Shown in pieces: positions 22,648 through 33,246 of a stretch of DNA of 64,000 nt. A model generated the notes under the pieces. The model ran no database searches and was not told where the DNA came from. It was given only the letters and a program-made list of their open reading frames with translations. Position 1 is the first letter of the stretch, and each line of letters begins with the position of its first letter. Source of the stretch: Prillingera fragicola (lineage: Eukaryota; Basidiomycota; Tremellomycetes; Trichosporonales; Trichosporonaceae). Location: positions 186,001 through 250,000 of the forward strand of contig BEDY01000014.1 of assembly GCA_002335605.1 (NCBI GenBank), given 5' to 3'. The translations under genes were made by a program, and so were the position numbers.

Positions 22648-23355
22648 GGTTGAATGTGCTCGTGATGGTCGAGAGTCGAGAGAGTACAGGCCAGCATGCC
22701 TGGTAGCAGTCTCATTGACATCATGGACTGCCAGGCACCATCAGATCACATTCCTCAGTTTAGGCCTGTGTCCTTGAGAAAAAAAAGGCTTGTGAAGGTA
22801 GCATGCCTATTAACAATGCCTATTCTATCAACATCGGCGTGTGTACTCGCCGAGGGTCGGTCGCCGAGCGCTGCTGCTACCTTCCCCTGAGTAGTGCGAG
22901 CGCGCACCACCAACACTGCACGGATCCTTGTGGCCATCTTCACCTGCCCGTCCTGCTGCGTTGCCCCTGCGGCTGCTGCTGCGGCGGCGTAGGATGCATT
23001 GCTCTGAATGTATTTCGGGCCGTGACACGCTCGCGCAACCCTCCGGCATCTCTAACTCACCCACACACACACACACAAACAGTTCGGCACCACCCGCCTC
23101 CGGCCTCGCCTCGGCCACTCGGCGTGCAATAATAATTCTTAATCGTCTCACATTTCAGTATCCTGCACTGAGCTGGGCCGAGGTCTCTTACTCATACTTA
23201 ACACACGTCTGGTTTGCTCCGACGCGCTGCTTGCCCAGCTCCTCATCACCTCATCTCCCACCTCTATTTCAGCTGCCATTGGCCGATCAATCTAGCCCGT
23301 CGCACTTCCAAAGCAAGCGCCTCACGACACCAACCTTGTCTCTGCACACTTGCCC
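22648..23355. promoter_or_regulatory. Divergent promoter region, NNR1 / DHA2 transporter
   Basis: A 708-bp spacer between two divergent starts. It includes a short CA repeat near 23064-23077 and pyrimidine-rich tracts before the DHA2 start. No gene is seen. Confidence 0.45.
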
Positions 23356-25321
23356 ATGGCCACCCCACTCCAGCCAGGAGCACCAGCCTCGCTCCAGCCC
23401 AGCATGACCGAAACAGTGTCGGTTCCCTCTGCTCGCTCGTCCCAGTCTGCACTCCACGGGACGAGCGACAAGGGTAGTCTCAAAAACAACCCCAGTGGCA
23501 AAGCGGCAGAGAATCTCGGCGAGGCACCGCTACAGCTGTCACGATTCCGCTTCTGGGCCATTACATGTTCGCTCATGTTGAGCATTTTCCTGTTCGCTCT
23601 CGACCAGCTCATTATCGCGACGGCCATTCCCAAGATCACTGCGCGCTTCAACTCGCTCACCCAGTTGCCCTGGCTCGCGTCGGGATTTTTGTGAGTAACC
23701 CATTGTTTGTGTAGATCCACTGATAATTGACACTGACGCTGACTCTACCAGCCTCCCCCTGTTTGGCCTCAACCTGATCTTTTCGCAATGGAACCAGATC
23801 TTCCCCTCCAAGCATGTCATCTTATTCGCCGTCTTTGTCTTTGAGCTCGGTTCCCTCATCTGCGGCGTCGCTCCCAGCATGGACGTTCTCATTCTTGGTC
23901 GCGCCATTGCCGGCGCCGGTGCTGCCGGAATCTTCTCGGGCGGCATGATCATTGTCGCTGAAATTACGCCCCTCCACCAGCGTGCCCAGTTCATGGCCCT
24001 CTTTGGCATTTGCTTTGCTCTGGCCTCGATTCTGGGCCCTCTCGTTGGCGGCGCTTTCAGCGACCACGTCTCGTGGCGCTGGTGCTTCTACATCAGTGAG
24101 TGCTGCGTCGTGCGAAAGGAAATTCAAGCTAACACCTCAGACCTCCCTATCGGTGGCATCGCACTCTTGCTTCTTACCCTCTTCATGCCCAGCTCGGCTC
24201 CTCTGGGCCAGAGGAACACTTACAAGGGCTATTCGAAGAAGATGCTGTGGCAGGTGCTCCACTGTGACTACGTCGGCGCAGCCATCGCCATGGGCTGGGC
24301 TGTCTCCCTCATCCTCGCCCTCCAGTGGGGTGGCGTCGAGAAGCGCTGGAACGATGGCTCAGTCATTGCCACTCTGGTCCTCACTGGCGTCCTTCCCTTT
24401 GTCTTTTATGGCTGGACCAAGTGGCTCGGCCCTGAGCGCGCCATGTTCAAGCTCCACCTCTTCAAGCGCCGCACCATCTGGGGCGCGTCTATGGTTCTCT
24501 TCTGGATGTTTGCAGCGTTCATGCTCGACGTCTACTACCTCTCCATCGCCCTGCAGGCCGCCTACGGCTTCTCGGCCACCGACGCCGGCGTCCGTCTCCT
24601 GCCCCTCATCATGGTCCAGATTGTCGTCCTCATCGCCTCGTCGCGCGTCATCCCCATCCTCGGCCGCTTCAAGTGGATCATCTTTGCGGGACCTTTGCTA
24701 ATTGCCCTCGCGTCGGGCCTCCTCTACTCTGTCAAGTACGGCACGTCGCTCGCACACCTCTACGGCTACATGGTCATCCTCGGTGTCGGCATTGGCATGT
24801 CGCTGCAGAACTCGATGCTCGCCGTGCAGTTTGAAGTCCGCAAGACTCCCCAATTCATCGCCCTGTCCACAGGTATCGCCACCTTTGTGGGCTTTGCAGG
24901 CCGTATCGTCGGCATCTCGCTCGCAACGAGCGTCTTCCAGAACATGATTGTAAAGAATCTCCACAAATACGCGCCCCAACTCCCGGAGCAACTCATGAAA
25001 TCGGTCGTCAACGACGCCAGCGCCGTCTGGACCACCGTCCCTATTGAGCTGCGCGAGCCCGTCCTCCGCGCATACACCGAGACGCTCCGCCCGGTCTACC
25101 TCATCGGCGTGCCGATGGGCATTCTCGGCAGTCTTTGTGCTCTCGCGATCAAAAACTCCAAAATGCCCACCAAGGCTGAGGAGGAGGCGCGTATTGCGGC
25201 CATGCGCGAGCGCGACGCCCTGGCTGCTGCTGGTGAGAAGCCCACGGGGGTTGATGTTGAGGGTGCGCCCAAGACCGCAGAGGTTGGAGCCGAGTCGGTC
25301 CAGCCAGTGGACAAGGTTTAG
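23356..25321 (+). CDS. MFS multidrug transporter, DHA2 family (14 helices)
   Basis: Predicted drug:H+ antiporter of about 620 residues in three exons. The start at 23356 reads MATPLQPGAPASLQP after a pyrimidine-rich leader. A hydrophilic N-terminus of about 60 residues precedes helix 1 (SLMLSIFLFALDQLIIATAI), which carries the DHA2 motif LDxxIxxxAxP. Motif C-like glycines lie in ILGRAIAGAGAAGIFSGG, and motif A-related SDHVSWRWCFYI follows; the intron at about 24095-24140 splices this to NLPIGGIALLLL, the usual WRWxFxINLPIG block. The C-terminal half has LYSVKYGTSLAHLYGYMVIL and the late-helix motif GIATFVGFAGRIVGISLATS. The tail is hydrophilic and Ala/Glu-rich. The substrate is unknown; close relatives export toxic organic compounds or siderophores. 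Confidence 0.92.
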
Positions 25322-25623
25322 CGGGGGCGAGGGATTATGAGCTCTGACATATAGAAGTTACATGGTTTATATAATGTTAATAGATCTGGTCTGCAATGTA
25401 CCAATCTCTCCGCCTTGACCTAGCCGAGCGACGAGGATCAGGCAATGACAGGAGAGCACCCCTTGCCAAAGATGAGATGGTTAATGCCGCAGTTAGTAAG
25501 ACACTGGATACAATCACGTGAGATCCCACATCATAGCGAACCACCTCCTCCCACCACGCTCACAACCCATCCCACCCAGCAGCACTCATACATACAACGT
25601 TGCAGTCCTCGAACACAGCAAGG

Positions 25624-26019
25624 CTATGCAGCCTGCCCCCCCTCGCGCCTAAGCTTGTCCTCCTCCATATGCTGCGCGAGCACGGCCTCGGCATTGACTT
25701 CGGTCTCGGGCAGGCTGTCGGCGCGGCGGGGCACGCTGCGCCATTCGTCCTGGGACGGGTCGAGTGAGTCGAGGGGGACTTTGGGCTCCGAGTGCTGCGG
25801 CGGGGGTTGCTGCGAGAAGAGGGCGGAGGGGGGTGGGAGCGGGGTGGAGGGGGACTGGGGTGTTAGTGCTGTCGCTGCGGGGAGGGCTGGGGTAGTGGAG
25901 GTTGGCTGGATGACGGGAGACGAGTTGGGGGAACGGTCGGTGGATGTCTCATTGGGAATGCCGGATCGGCGACGGGATCGGCAGCTCACCTTGGGAGGAT
26001 TGGCGGTGGCAGCGTCCAT
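25624..26019 (-). CDS. Small Pro-rich protein, unknown (possible)
   Basis: Candidate protein of 131 residues, or 103 if an internal 84-bp frame-neutral intron is removed. It starts MDAATANPPK; a GTGAGC donor directly follows PPK, and CATCCAG 84 bp on could be the acceptor. The removed part would be Ser/Arg-rich. The middle is Pro-rich. The last 50 residues look more ordered and acidic (DPSQDEWRSVPRRADSLPE, then AEAVLAQHMEEDKL). That C-terminal helix suggests a real small protein rather than noise. No family is recognised. It is convergent with the DHA2 gene, 302 bp away; nothing is seen in that spacer. Confidence 0.5.
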   Translation of the reverse strand: MDAATANPPKVSCRSRRRSGIPNETSTDRSPNSSPVIQPTSTTPALPAATALTPQSPSTPLPPPSALFSQQPPPQHSEPKVPLDSLDPSQDEWRSVPRRADSLPETEVNAEAVLAQHMEEDKLRREGGQAA

Positions 26020-26648
26020 CCTGGCTGACGAGATGATGATGAGTACAAGGGGTCGCGAGCGCGAGAGTGAGAGACGGAGAGGATGCGACAGTGATGTACG
26101 GTTGTATGTTTCAACAGGTAGAGCCAGGCTGGGGGGTCACATGCATACGACGACGCACGTTGCAACAATGTGGCATTGGTGGAGGTGGTGGTGACGACAT
26201 GCCGAGCCGGTTCAGCCGGTTTGTGGTTCCGGACCTGCCTCTGATGAGGTGCTTGCACTCGAGATCCTCGCTCCCTCTCCTGCACGGTCTTCTGCTCTAG
26301 CTGTTACTAGCACACGCATTCAAGACCAGAAGATGTAATTAGATGCAGCAGCGTCTGTCTCACAGGTGCATCGGTTGGCCGTACTGATAACAGTGATAAT
26401 ACGCGATAAAGCCGGACTGTGCGACTGCTCGGCAACCAACGTCGCGGCCCTCAAAACACACTACGACCTCGCGAACGCCGGTCCATTCCCATGTCCATTT
26501 CTTTGTGTAGTTGTAAAACGCATCTGCGGGTCATGTGCACCCACTTCCCCCATCATAGAATGTATCTCATAGACCAAGCCGTATGACGGACGCTCGATTT
26601 AGTCGACAACCAACGGCACATGACCATGGCCACACTGTCATCTGCCGC
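26020..26648. other. Intergenic, no gene seen
   Basis: About 630 bp between two minus-strand genes. It should contain the promoter of the small Pro-rich gene and the 3' UTR of the DUF2804 gene. Confidence 0.5.
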
Positions 26649-27683
26649 CTACCACTTGCGCCACACGTCCTCGGCAAACCCGACGAGGTTGTCAAATGTG
26701 ACCTTTTCCCCGTCGCGCTCAAAGCTGCCCTTCCAGTGTCCAAAGCACTGGTCAGTCTTGCTCGCGATAAAGCCGGCGTCGAGTTCCGACTGCTTGTTGT
26801 AGAACGGCGTAAGGACCGCACTCAGGCCTCCACCCTTGACGCTCCACGGACCCATGTAGTTTTTCGTGTCGTAGGTCCACTTGAGCTGGCCAATCTTGTA
26901 CAGCTTGGTGCCGATCAAGAACGCATTTTCGGTACTCCCCGTGCCGTCGGTCCACTTGTCACCGACCTGGAGCCCGACGACACGCCCGTCGGTCGCGCGG
27001 CCACTGCCCGCTCCCCAGTTCCAAGATGTCTCTGGGGGCCACCGTCCGCGTCCGTGGTCGAGGATCGCCCACGCCTCGCCCTTTCCGCCCTTGCCGTCGT
27101 CGGTGATATCGTACTGCTGCCCACCGACAGTCAGGCTCCCGGAAGCAGGCCGAGACACGTCCTTGACAGTGTACTGGAACACGTCGTCGCTCCAGGGGAC
27201 GACAACAGCGAGCCGCTCGTGTCCTGCTGGGCGGGCTGCGACGAGGTCAAACTCGGCACCGGGGATCCAAGCACGCAGCCTCGTCCCGCCCTCGATCTGG
27301 TCGATATCGATCCTCACGTCGCCCAGCGCGCCGCGCGCGGGTCCGTCTTCGACGTTCGCAGGGAGGATCGCGCCCTCCAGCCCCTCCTCTCCCATCGCAC
27401 CGCCACTGCCAGAGCACACCTTACCGGTGGCCCGCTCAAACACCCACACCTCGTGTGACGAGAGATAGTCGATCGAGGACACGGTGAGGGCGATAATGTG
27501 CTGCGGGGTGAGGAAGCACCAGTACTCCCAGCGCTTGTTTCGTCCTGCGCCCGGTGCATCTGGCTTGATGCCCGAGGTGTCGACAATGGGCTGGCGTGCC
27601 CAGCCGTGGGCCGCGCGGTTGAGGCGACCTTCCGGGGTGCAGAGTTGGACCGGTGTTGTGAGCTCTTTCTCGACGAGGGTCAT
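26649..27683 (-). CDS. DUF2804-family protein (intronless)
   Basis: Single-exon protein of 344 residues that I assign to the DUF2804 family by overall pattern; the molecular role of that family is not established. The start at 27683 (MTLVEKELTTPVQLCTPEG) has good context, and no other ATG upstream gives a sensible extension. Family-like features are LNRAAHGWARQP near the N-terminus, RNKRWEYWCFLTPQHIIALT, a central beta-rich stretch with ILDHGRGRWPPETSWNWG, then VGLQVGDKWTDGTGSTENAF, and WSVKGGGLSAVLTPFY. The fold is probably lipocalin-like, which would suit binding of a hydrophobic ligand; that is inference. There is no signal peptide. It shares a 337-bp promoter with RRP17. Confidence 0.82.
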   Translation of the reverse strand: MTLVEKELTTPVQLCTPEGRLNRAAHGWARQPIVDTSGIKPDAPGAGRNKRWEYWCFLTPQHIIALTVSSIDYLSSHEVWVFERATGKVCSGSGGAMGEEGLEGAILPANVEDGPARGALGDVRIDIDQIEGGTRLRAWIPGAEFDLVAARPAGHERLAVVVPWSDDVFQYTVKDVSRPASGSLTVGGQQYDITDDGKGGKGEAWAILDHGRGRWPPETSWNWGAGSGRATDGRVVGLQVGDKWTDGTGSTENAFLIGTKLYKIGQLKWTYDTKNYMGPWSVKGGGLSAVLTPFYNKQSELDAGFIASKTDQCFGHWKGSFERDGEKVTFDNLVGFAEDVWRKW

Positions 27684-28020
27684 TGTGAGAGATGTGAGAG
27701 ATGATGAGGAAGTGAGAAAGAGTAAAAACCTTCTCGATGCTGCAGGTTCTTGTAGTAAGCGGCGCAGTAGTCTTCTTCCCGGGTGATGACATGGGGCAGA
27801 ACAACTCGTCAACAGATGGTGGGCATGGGTATCGGACGCAGCCGATACGCGGGGCCCTTCCGTAGATATCTCCGAGGATCATCCGTATTTTCTTTTTGTC
27901 ATTTTTGTAATTAATCCCAGTTGCCACCCAAGAGTTTCAATTCCACCACAGTGGAGGTCGACCTGCAACCAACAACGCAGCTTGCTCGCTCTCCCGCACT
28001 CATCACAGCCCAAGCAAATC
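27684..28020. promoter_or_regulatory. Divergent promoter, DUF2804 gene / RRP17
   Basis: A 337-bp spacer separates the two start codons. It contains an AT-rich stretch near 27893-27915 in otherwise GC-rich DNA, which may be the core promoter region. Confidence 0.45.
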
Positions 28021-28983
28021 ATGAGCGGCAAGCGTTCCAACGTCGAGCTCCTCACACAGGGCGCGGACTACATCCGCCGCGCCAAAAAGGCTCGTCAGGA
28101 CCAGGTCGACGAGATCAAGTTTGACGACACTGCTCGTCGGTGAGTGCGACGGCTGGCTTGTGCCTGCTCCTGGGTATCCACGAGGCTGCTCTTCTCTCAA
28201 TGGAACTCTTGCTAATGACTCAGCGAGTGGCTCACTGGATTTTCGAAGCGTAAAAAGGCAAAGGTTGAGGAACGCCGTGCACGCGCAAAGAAGCGTGACC
28301 ACGAGGCCCACCTCGAGGAGCGTCGCAAGGCGCGCGCCGAGCTGCGTGAGAAGGCAAAGCAGAATGTCATCGATGTGCGCCGTGCCATGGGTCTGCCTGA
28401 TGGGGAGGAGGGTGAGTTGGGAAGGTAGTAGCTGTTTGGCAGCTCGTCTATATGTGCGCGTGTGAGAGGTCTGACAATTTCAGCTGGATCGGATGACGAG
28501 TCGGACGAGGGCCCCGTCGAGATCGAAGCCGAGTACTCTGACGACGAACAGCTCGCGACCGTCACCGTCACCGAGGACTTTGACCCTGCATCTGCAGCCG
28601 GCGAGACAGTATACATCGACAGCGACGCCGAGCAGGAGGACGAGGACGAGGGTGCCAACGCCGCTGTGCCTCTCATGATCGCGTCGTCGCGCCGTGCCGA
28701 GCAGCGTGCCAAGAGCGCAAAGAAGAAGGCCGACGAGGAGAAGCAGCGCAAAAAGGACAAAAAGAAGGCCGTCAGCATGGAGACGCCTGCCGAGCGCAAA
28801 AAGGGCAAGGAGCTCGACGCGCGCAAGCGGGACAAGAAGTACCAGAAGATGAAGGAGCGCGGGGAGATCCCCGAGCGTCGGAGCAGCAGCAGCAGGGGTG
28901 GCCGCGGTGGCCGTGGAGGAGGAAGGGGTGGTGGAAGGGGTGGAAGGGGCGGCGGAAAGTCGGGAGGTAAGGGACGCAAGTAG
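28021..28983 (+). CDS. RRP17: Ribosomal RNA-processing protein 17 (Nop25/Nol12 family)
   Basis: Nucleolar protein for 5' end trimming of pre-60S rRNA; the yeast homologue is a 5'-3' exonuclease. About 268 residues in three exons. The start at 28021 reads MSGKRSNVELLTQGADYIRR. The family core spans the first intron: QVDEIKFDDTARR then EWLTGFSKRKKAKVEERRAR, followed by a long basic helix (EAHLEERRKARAELREKAK). An acidic region (DDESDEGPVEIEAEYSDDE) follows the second intron. The rest is a Lys/Glu helix and an unusual RGG-type tail (GRGGRGGGRGGGRGGRGGG) that is longer than in the yeast protein and probably binds RNA. Introns end CTAATGACTCAG and CTGACAATTTCAG. Its 3' end is 52 bp from the convergent permease. 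Confidence 0.88.
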
Positions 28984-29035
28984 AGTGGGCGGCGATACAT
29001 AGACACCAACAATGTTGTGCATTACACTTCCATGA

Positions 29036-31115
29036 TTACCTAGTGGACATCTCGTGGCTCTCTAGCATGCCTCTCCTCTCCTCGGGGTTGTCACCCGGTG
29101 ACGCTGGTGGCGCAGCAAAGCGCTGCATCATAGAGCCCAGCCGTCCAGGCAGAACGAAGGAGAGGTCGGTTGCAAACGACTGCCAGGCGCTCCGCAGCGT
29201 CGCCTTGACACCGCTCTCCTCTTCTCCGTCGAGGCGTGCGTACGCCTTCCCAGCCTGCTTGGCGCGCGACTGCGAGGTGAGATAGTACATTGGCACACCA
29301 GCACTCATGAACGCTGCTGTCAGCTGGCTGTCGTTGCTGTTCACTTACCAAACGCTGCCAGGGCCTGCCACGGTGCCGCAAAGATGGGCATGAGGAGCAG
29401 AAACATTGCAACGAGACAGAAGACCACTGGCGTCACGATCCAGGCCCGGTATGGACGGTCTAGATGGGGCTCCTTGACACGCAACAATAGCAGACCGAGA
29501 ACAGTCACGAGATACCATGTCCAGGAGGTCACAGAGAAAAAGTTGACCAGTTCTGGGACGTCAGCTGCCGCCTCCATTAGCGCGCTTACTCCTGAATCCT
29601 CCTCCAAACAGAATATAGAATACTGTAATGCCAGCTTGCAGCGCCATGGCGTTGTCTGGCGTACGGCGATGGGGATTGAGACGACCAAAGACCGAGGGCA
29701 GAAAGTGATCGCGGGCCGCAGCGTAAATGAGGCGAGCGGCTGGACCTGTTAGCAATGATCTCCTCGATGAAGGTTACGCACTCGTATAGAAGCCAGTGTT
29801 TAACGCTCCAAAGCAGCTAATCGCCACAAGTGTGCTGAACACGACCGCACCAAAGCGGCCAATCGTGACACGTCCAAAGTCGAGCGCCACAGTGTTCGAC
29901 GAAGCGACAACGTCTTTGTCGAGCACAACAAAGTAGGAAAAGTTGGCAAAGAGAAACAGAATGACCACGATTGTCATGCTTGAGTGGAGCGCGCGCGGAA
30001 GATCACGATTTGGGTTCTTCATCTCGCCGGCGACAAAGCTGCACTGATCCCAGCCGTCAAACGCCCACAGGCCCGAGTAGAGCGCGATGGCGTAGTCGCT
30101 CGGGCGGCTTGATGAGCCGGCAAACATGCTCCCCTTCTCGAACGCCGGACCAGCACCGTGCCGAGCAAGGTAGATCATGCCAAGGACTGCGACGAAGATG
30201 AGGGCGCCAATCTTGATCGTGGTGAGCACGACAGCCGAGTGAGTTCCGGCCTTGGGAGAAATGACGTTAAGGCCTGAGATAGCCGCAATCGCTATGACTG
30301 CGGTGATCTTGAACGTCCATTCTGGCACATTGTCCTCTGCGCTACCGGTGACGGCATGATGGATCATACGGTTGATGTACTCGCTGCTGGTCAGCACAGG
30401 GCGGTAAGGTAGGACTTGCCCAAAGATGAGAGCGATAATGGCTGAACTGCCCGGCTTGAGGGCCGTCACGGCCGACCATGTGAACAGATACGAAGTCATG
30501 GGCCCAAACTATCGTCAGCTGCAGGCCCAGAACTAGAACCCACCGAGTATGCGAGATATGCCTGCGCACCGCCACTCAATGGGATCGCACATCCGAGCTC
30601 AGCGAAGGAACTGATCGTCAGTCAGATCCAAGACCACAGCTCACCTAGCCCCTGTCCAGGCCAAGAGTCCACTAATGAGCCATACCGACAGACTCGCTCC
30701 GACACTCCCAACGGACGCCACGACAACACCCGGCGACGAGAAGATTCCCGATCCAACCTGCATGCCAACGACGAGTGCCATGCCTGTTCGTCAGCTCTGA
30801 TTTCGACGGTCACATACCATGCAGCAGTCCCACATGTTTGTGCTCCACATGAGGATCGTTTCCCTCTCCAGCCTCGGCGTCCGCGCTCAGTGACAATGGC
30901 AGCAGCGCGTGCTCAAACTCAAACCCGCCCATGCTGGTCAATGAGTTGGACCTACCCCGTGCGCCAAGTGGCTCGGCGGCACTGGTGGGGCCTAGCTCTA
31001 GCTCGAGAGCCCGCAGGGTCTGCTCGGGTGATCGGCCATCGCTTGAAGACGGAGACAGGACGCGCGAGTTTGGCGATGACAAGTCGTCCGAGTTGGCTGA
31101 TCTCGGCGACATCAC
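29036..31115 (-). CDS. Amino-acid permease, LAT/Mup1-like APC family
   Basis: Predicted plasma-membrane amino-acid transporter of about 610 residues with 12 helices, split by about seven short introns. The N-terminus is hydrophilic and Ser-rich (MMSPRSANSDDLSSPNSR). Helix 1 carries VVGMQVGSGIFSSPG, the substrate-binding GSGIF motif. Next come SSFAELGCAIPLSGGAQAYL, FGPMTSYLFTWSAVTALKPG, and the helix-6 motif ALYSGLWAFDGWDQCSFVAGE, all characteristic of L-type transporters and the fungal high-affinity methionine permease group. After GALNTGFYTSARLIYAAARD the last helices end near MLPIFAAPWQ-like sequence, and the tail is cytosolic. Methionine or another neutral amino acid is the best guess. It shares a 471-bp divergent promoter with the RFC gene. 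Confidence 0.9.
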
Positions 31116-31586
31116 AGGAGGGTGGAGGTGGATTGGGGTAGGGGTTGAGGGAATGTGGGGATGGGATCCGGATGCCGTCTATGCAAGCATGGCACTGCGC
31201 GCGAGAATGTCTGCGACGGGGACGAGGTAGAGGTAGAGAAGCAGGAAAGATAAGAGTAAATGTGCGGATGGACAAGTGAGGATCGTGGAGGTGGGAGAGG
31301 GACAGCACGGGTGCTGGCTTCAACATGGAATCCCAGGCACGGCGCGTGGTCAAAGTAGGACGCGTCGAGATCATGAGCGAGACTGTTGACTGTTGTTCTT
31401 TGACCTCTTTCTGTTCGTTTATTCCACCCCAACAGCAACTCTACCTTGCTCATACTGCTCCTCAGGATCGAATAAGAGCATTGAATCGCCTGCAGCCAAA
31501 CACCGCCTCGTCCTTTCAGCTCATCATCACCGCGTTGCTGCCGGTTGACTCACCTCGCAACTTTCAGCTCCATAACCCTTCTCACC
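31116..31586. promoter_or_regulatory. Divergent promoter region, LAT permease / RFC5
   Basis: A 471-bp spacer between divergent start codons. The side near RFC5 is pyrimidine-rich. No gene and no clear operator are seen. Confidence 0.4.
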
Positions 31587-32892
31587 ATGTCCCTCTGGGT
31601 CGACAAGGTAAGTCCATGCATCAGAGTTTTTAAAAACACACAGCTGAAACTTGCAGTATCGCCCACGCTCGCTGGATGACCTCCACTACCACTCGGAGCT
31701 GTCAGACCGTCTGCGATCACTCGTGAGCTCTTGCGCCCCTTGACAGAACTAACTCGGCAGGCTGCCTCGGGCGACTTTCCGCATATCCTCTTCTATGGAC
31801 CCTCAGGTGCTGGAAAGAAGGTATACTCAATGACATGCTCGGCATGCTGACGACGTAGACCCGCATCATGGCAACCCTGCGTGAGCTGTATGGACCTGGA
31901 GTCGAGAAGGTATGCCGCCAACCGGAGCAGATTACTGACGCCGCAGCTCCGTATCGACCAGCGCGTGTTTGTGACCCCTTCCAACCGCAAGCTCGATGTC
32001 AACGTCGTCCAGTCCAACTATCACATCGAGCTCACGCCCTCGGACGTCGGAATGTACGACCGTGTTGTCATCCAGGATATTTTGAAGGAGATTGCGCAGA
32101 CGCAGCAGGTGGATCTTAACGCCAAGCAGAAGTTCAAGGGTGAGTCATGCACTGCAAGCCTGTGCTGACGGGCAGTGGTTATCATCAACGAGGCTGACTC
32201 GCTCACGCGCGACGCGCAAGCCGCCCTCCGTCGTACAATGGAAAAGTACATGACCAACATGCGTCTCATCATGTGTGCCTCCAGCACAAGCAAGATTATT
32301 GCGCCCATTCGCAGTCGTTGCCTGCTCGTCCGCGTCGCCGCACCAACCGACGAGGAAATGACCAGCGTCCTGACCCACGTCGCGAAGAAGGAGCGCTTCC
32401 ACCTGCCCACCGAGGCCGCCGAGTCAATCATCGCCGCAGCAGACGGAAACCTCCGCAAGGCGCTGCTCGTGTTCGAGGCCATGAAGATGCAGAACCCGGA
32501 CATGAACGGCAGCATCGACGTGGCCCGTCCCGACTGGGAGGTCTACTGCGCCAAGGTCGCTGCCAGCATCCTGCAGGAGCAGAGCCCGCAGCGCTTGCTC
32601 GAGATTCGTGGAAAGATTTACGAGCTGTTGAGCCACTGTATTCCACCAGCGGTAGTTCTCAAGGTGGGCCTGCGGGTGACTGGGCTAAGCTGACGGACAG
32701 ACGGTCGCCGAGCGCATGGTGGACAGTGTCGACGATGTGCTCAAGCCCCAGATCGTGCACTGGGCAGCACACTACGAGCTTCGTATGAGGCAGGGAAGCA
32801 AGAAGATCTTTCACATCGAGGCCTTTATCGCAAAAGTCATGAGTGTGTACAAGAACTACAGCATGATGGGTATGGTCGACGACTTTGAGTAG
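31587..32892 (+). CDS. RFC5: Replication factor C subunit (yeast Rfc5 / human RFC3)
   Basis: Small subunit of the RFC clamp loader that opens PCNA at primer-template junctions; it is also shared with the checkpoint and cohesion loaders. About 353 residues in seven exons. The start reads MSLWVDKYRPRSLDDL, the conserved RFC box. The P-loop is LFYGPSGAGKKTRIM, with the GKKT form specific to this subunit. The Walker B position reads VVIINEADSLTRDAQAALRR, with NEAD in place of DEAD as in this subunit, and the sensor region ends IRSRCLLVRV, which provides the SRC arginine finger. The C-terminal collar domain ends YKNYSMMGMVDDFE. Length and all boxes match the family, so the assignment is secure. 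Confidence 0.96.
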
Positions 32893-33246
32893 GTGCCAGG
32901 TGGCGCGTAGGAGGATCGGCGTGATCGGCGAGGGTGTAGTCGGGTGTGATTAGTCGAGCAGGCGTCAGTAGCAGCGCGATGCATGTACTGTATACAGTTC
33001 AGGTGCTCCCCAGTACGTTAGCTAGTTGTCACAGGCAAGCATAACAGTGCAAGGCCTGGACACAAGTGCTGAAGTGAGAGACCGTGGTGCGGCGACCATT
33101 CAATGACTCGACAACATCTGCACGTGCTCTAGATAGATCACTCTACGGCTGCTCTGCACGGCGGTTTGCAGTAGTATGCATAGGTGCAGAGCCACATATG
33201 ACAAGCCTCTGCAGAGGTCTCTAATATCTACATCTCCTCATCGTCT
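32893..33246. other. Intergenic, no gene seen
   Basis: A 354-bp spacer between convergent 3' ends of RFC5 and PHO13. It should contain both 3' UTRs. Confidence 0.5.
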
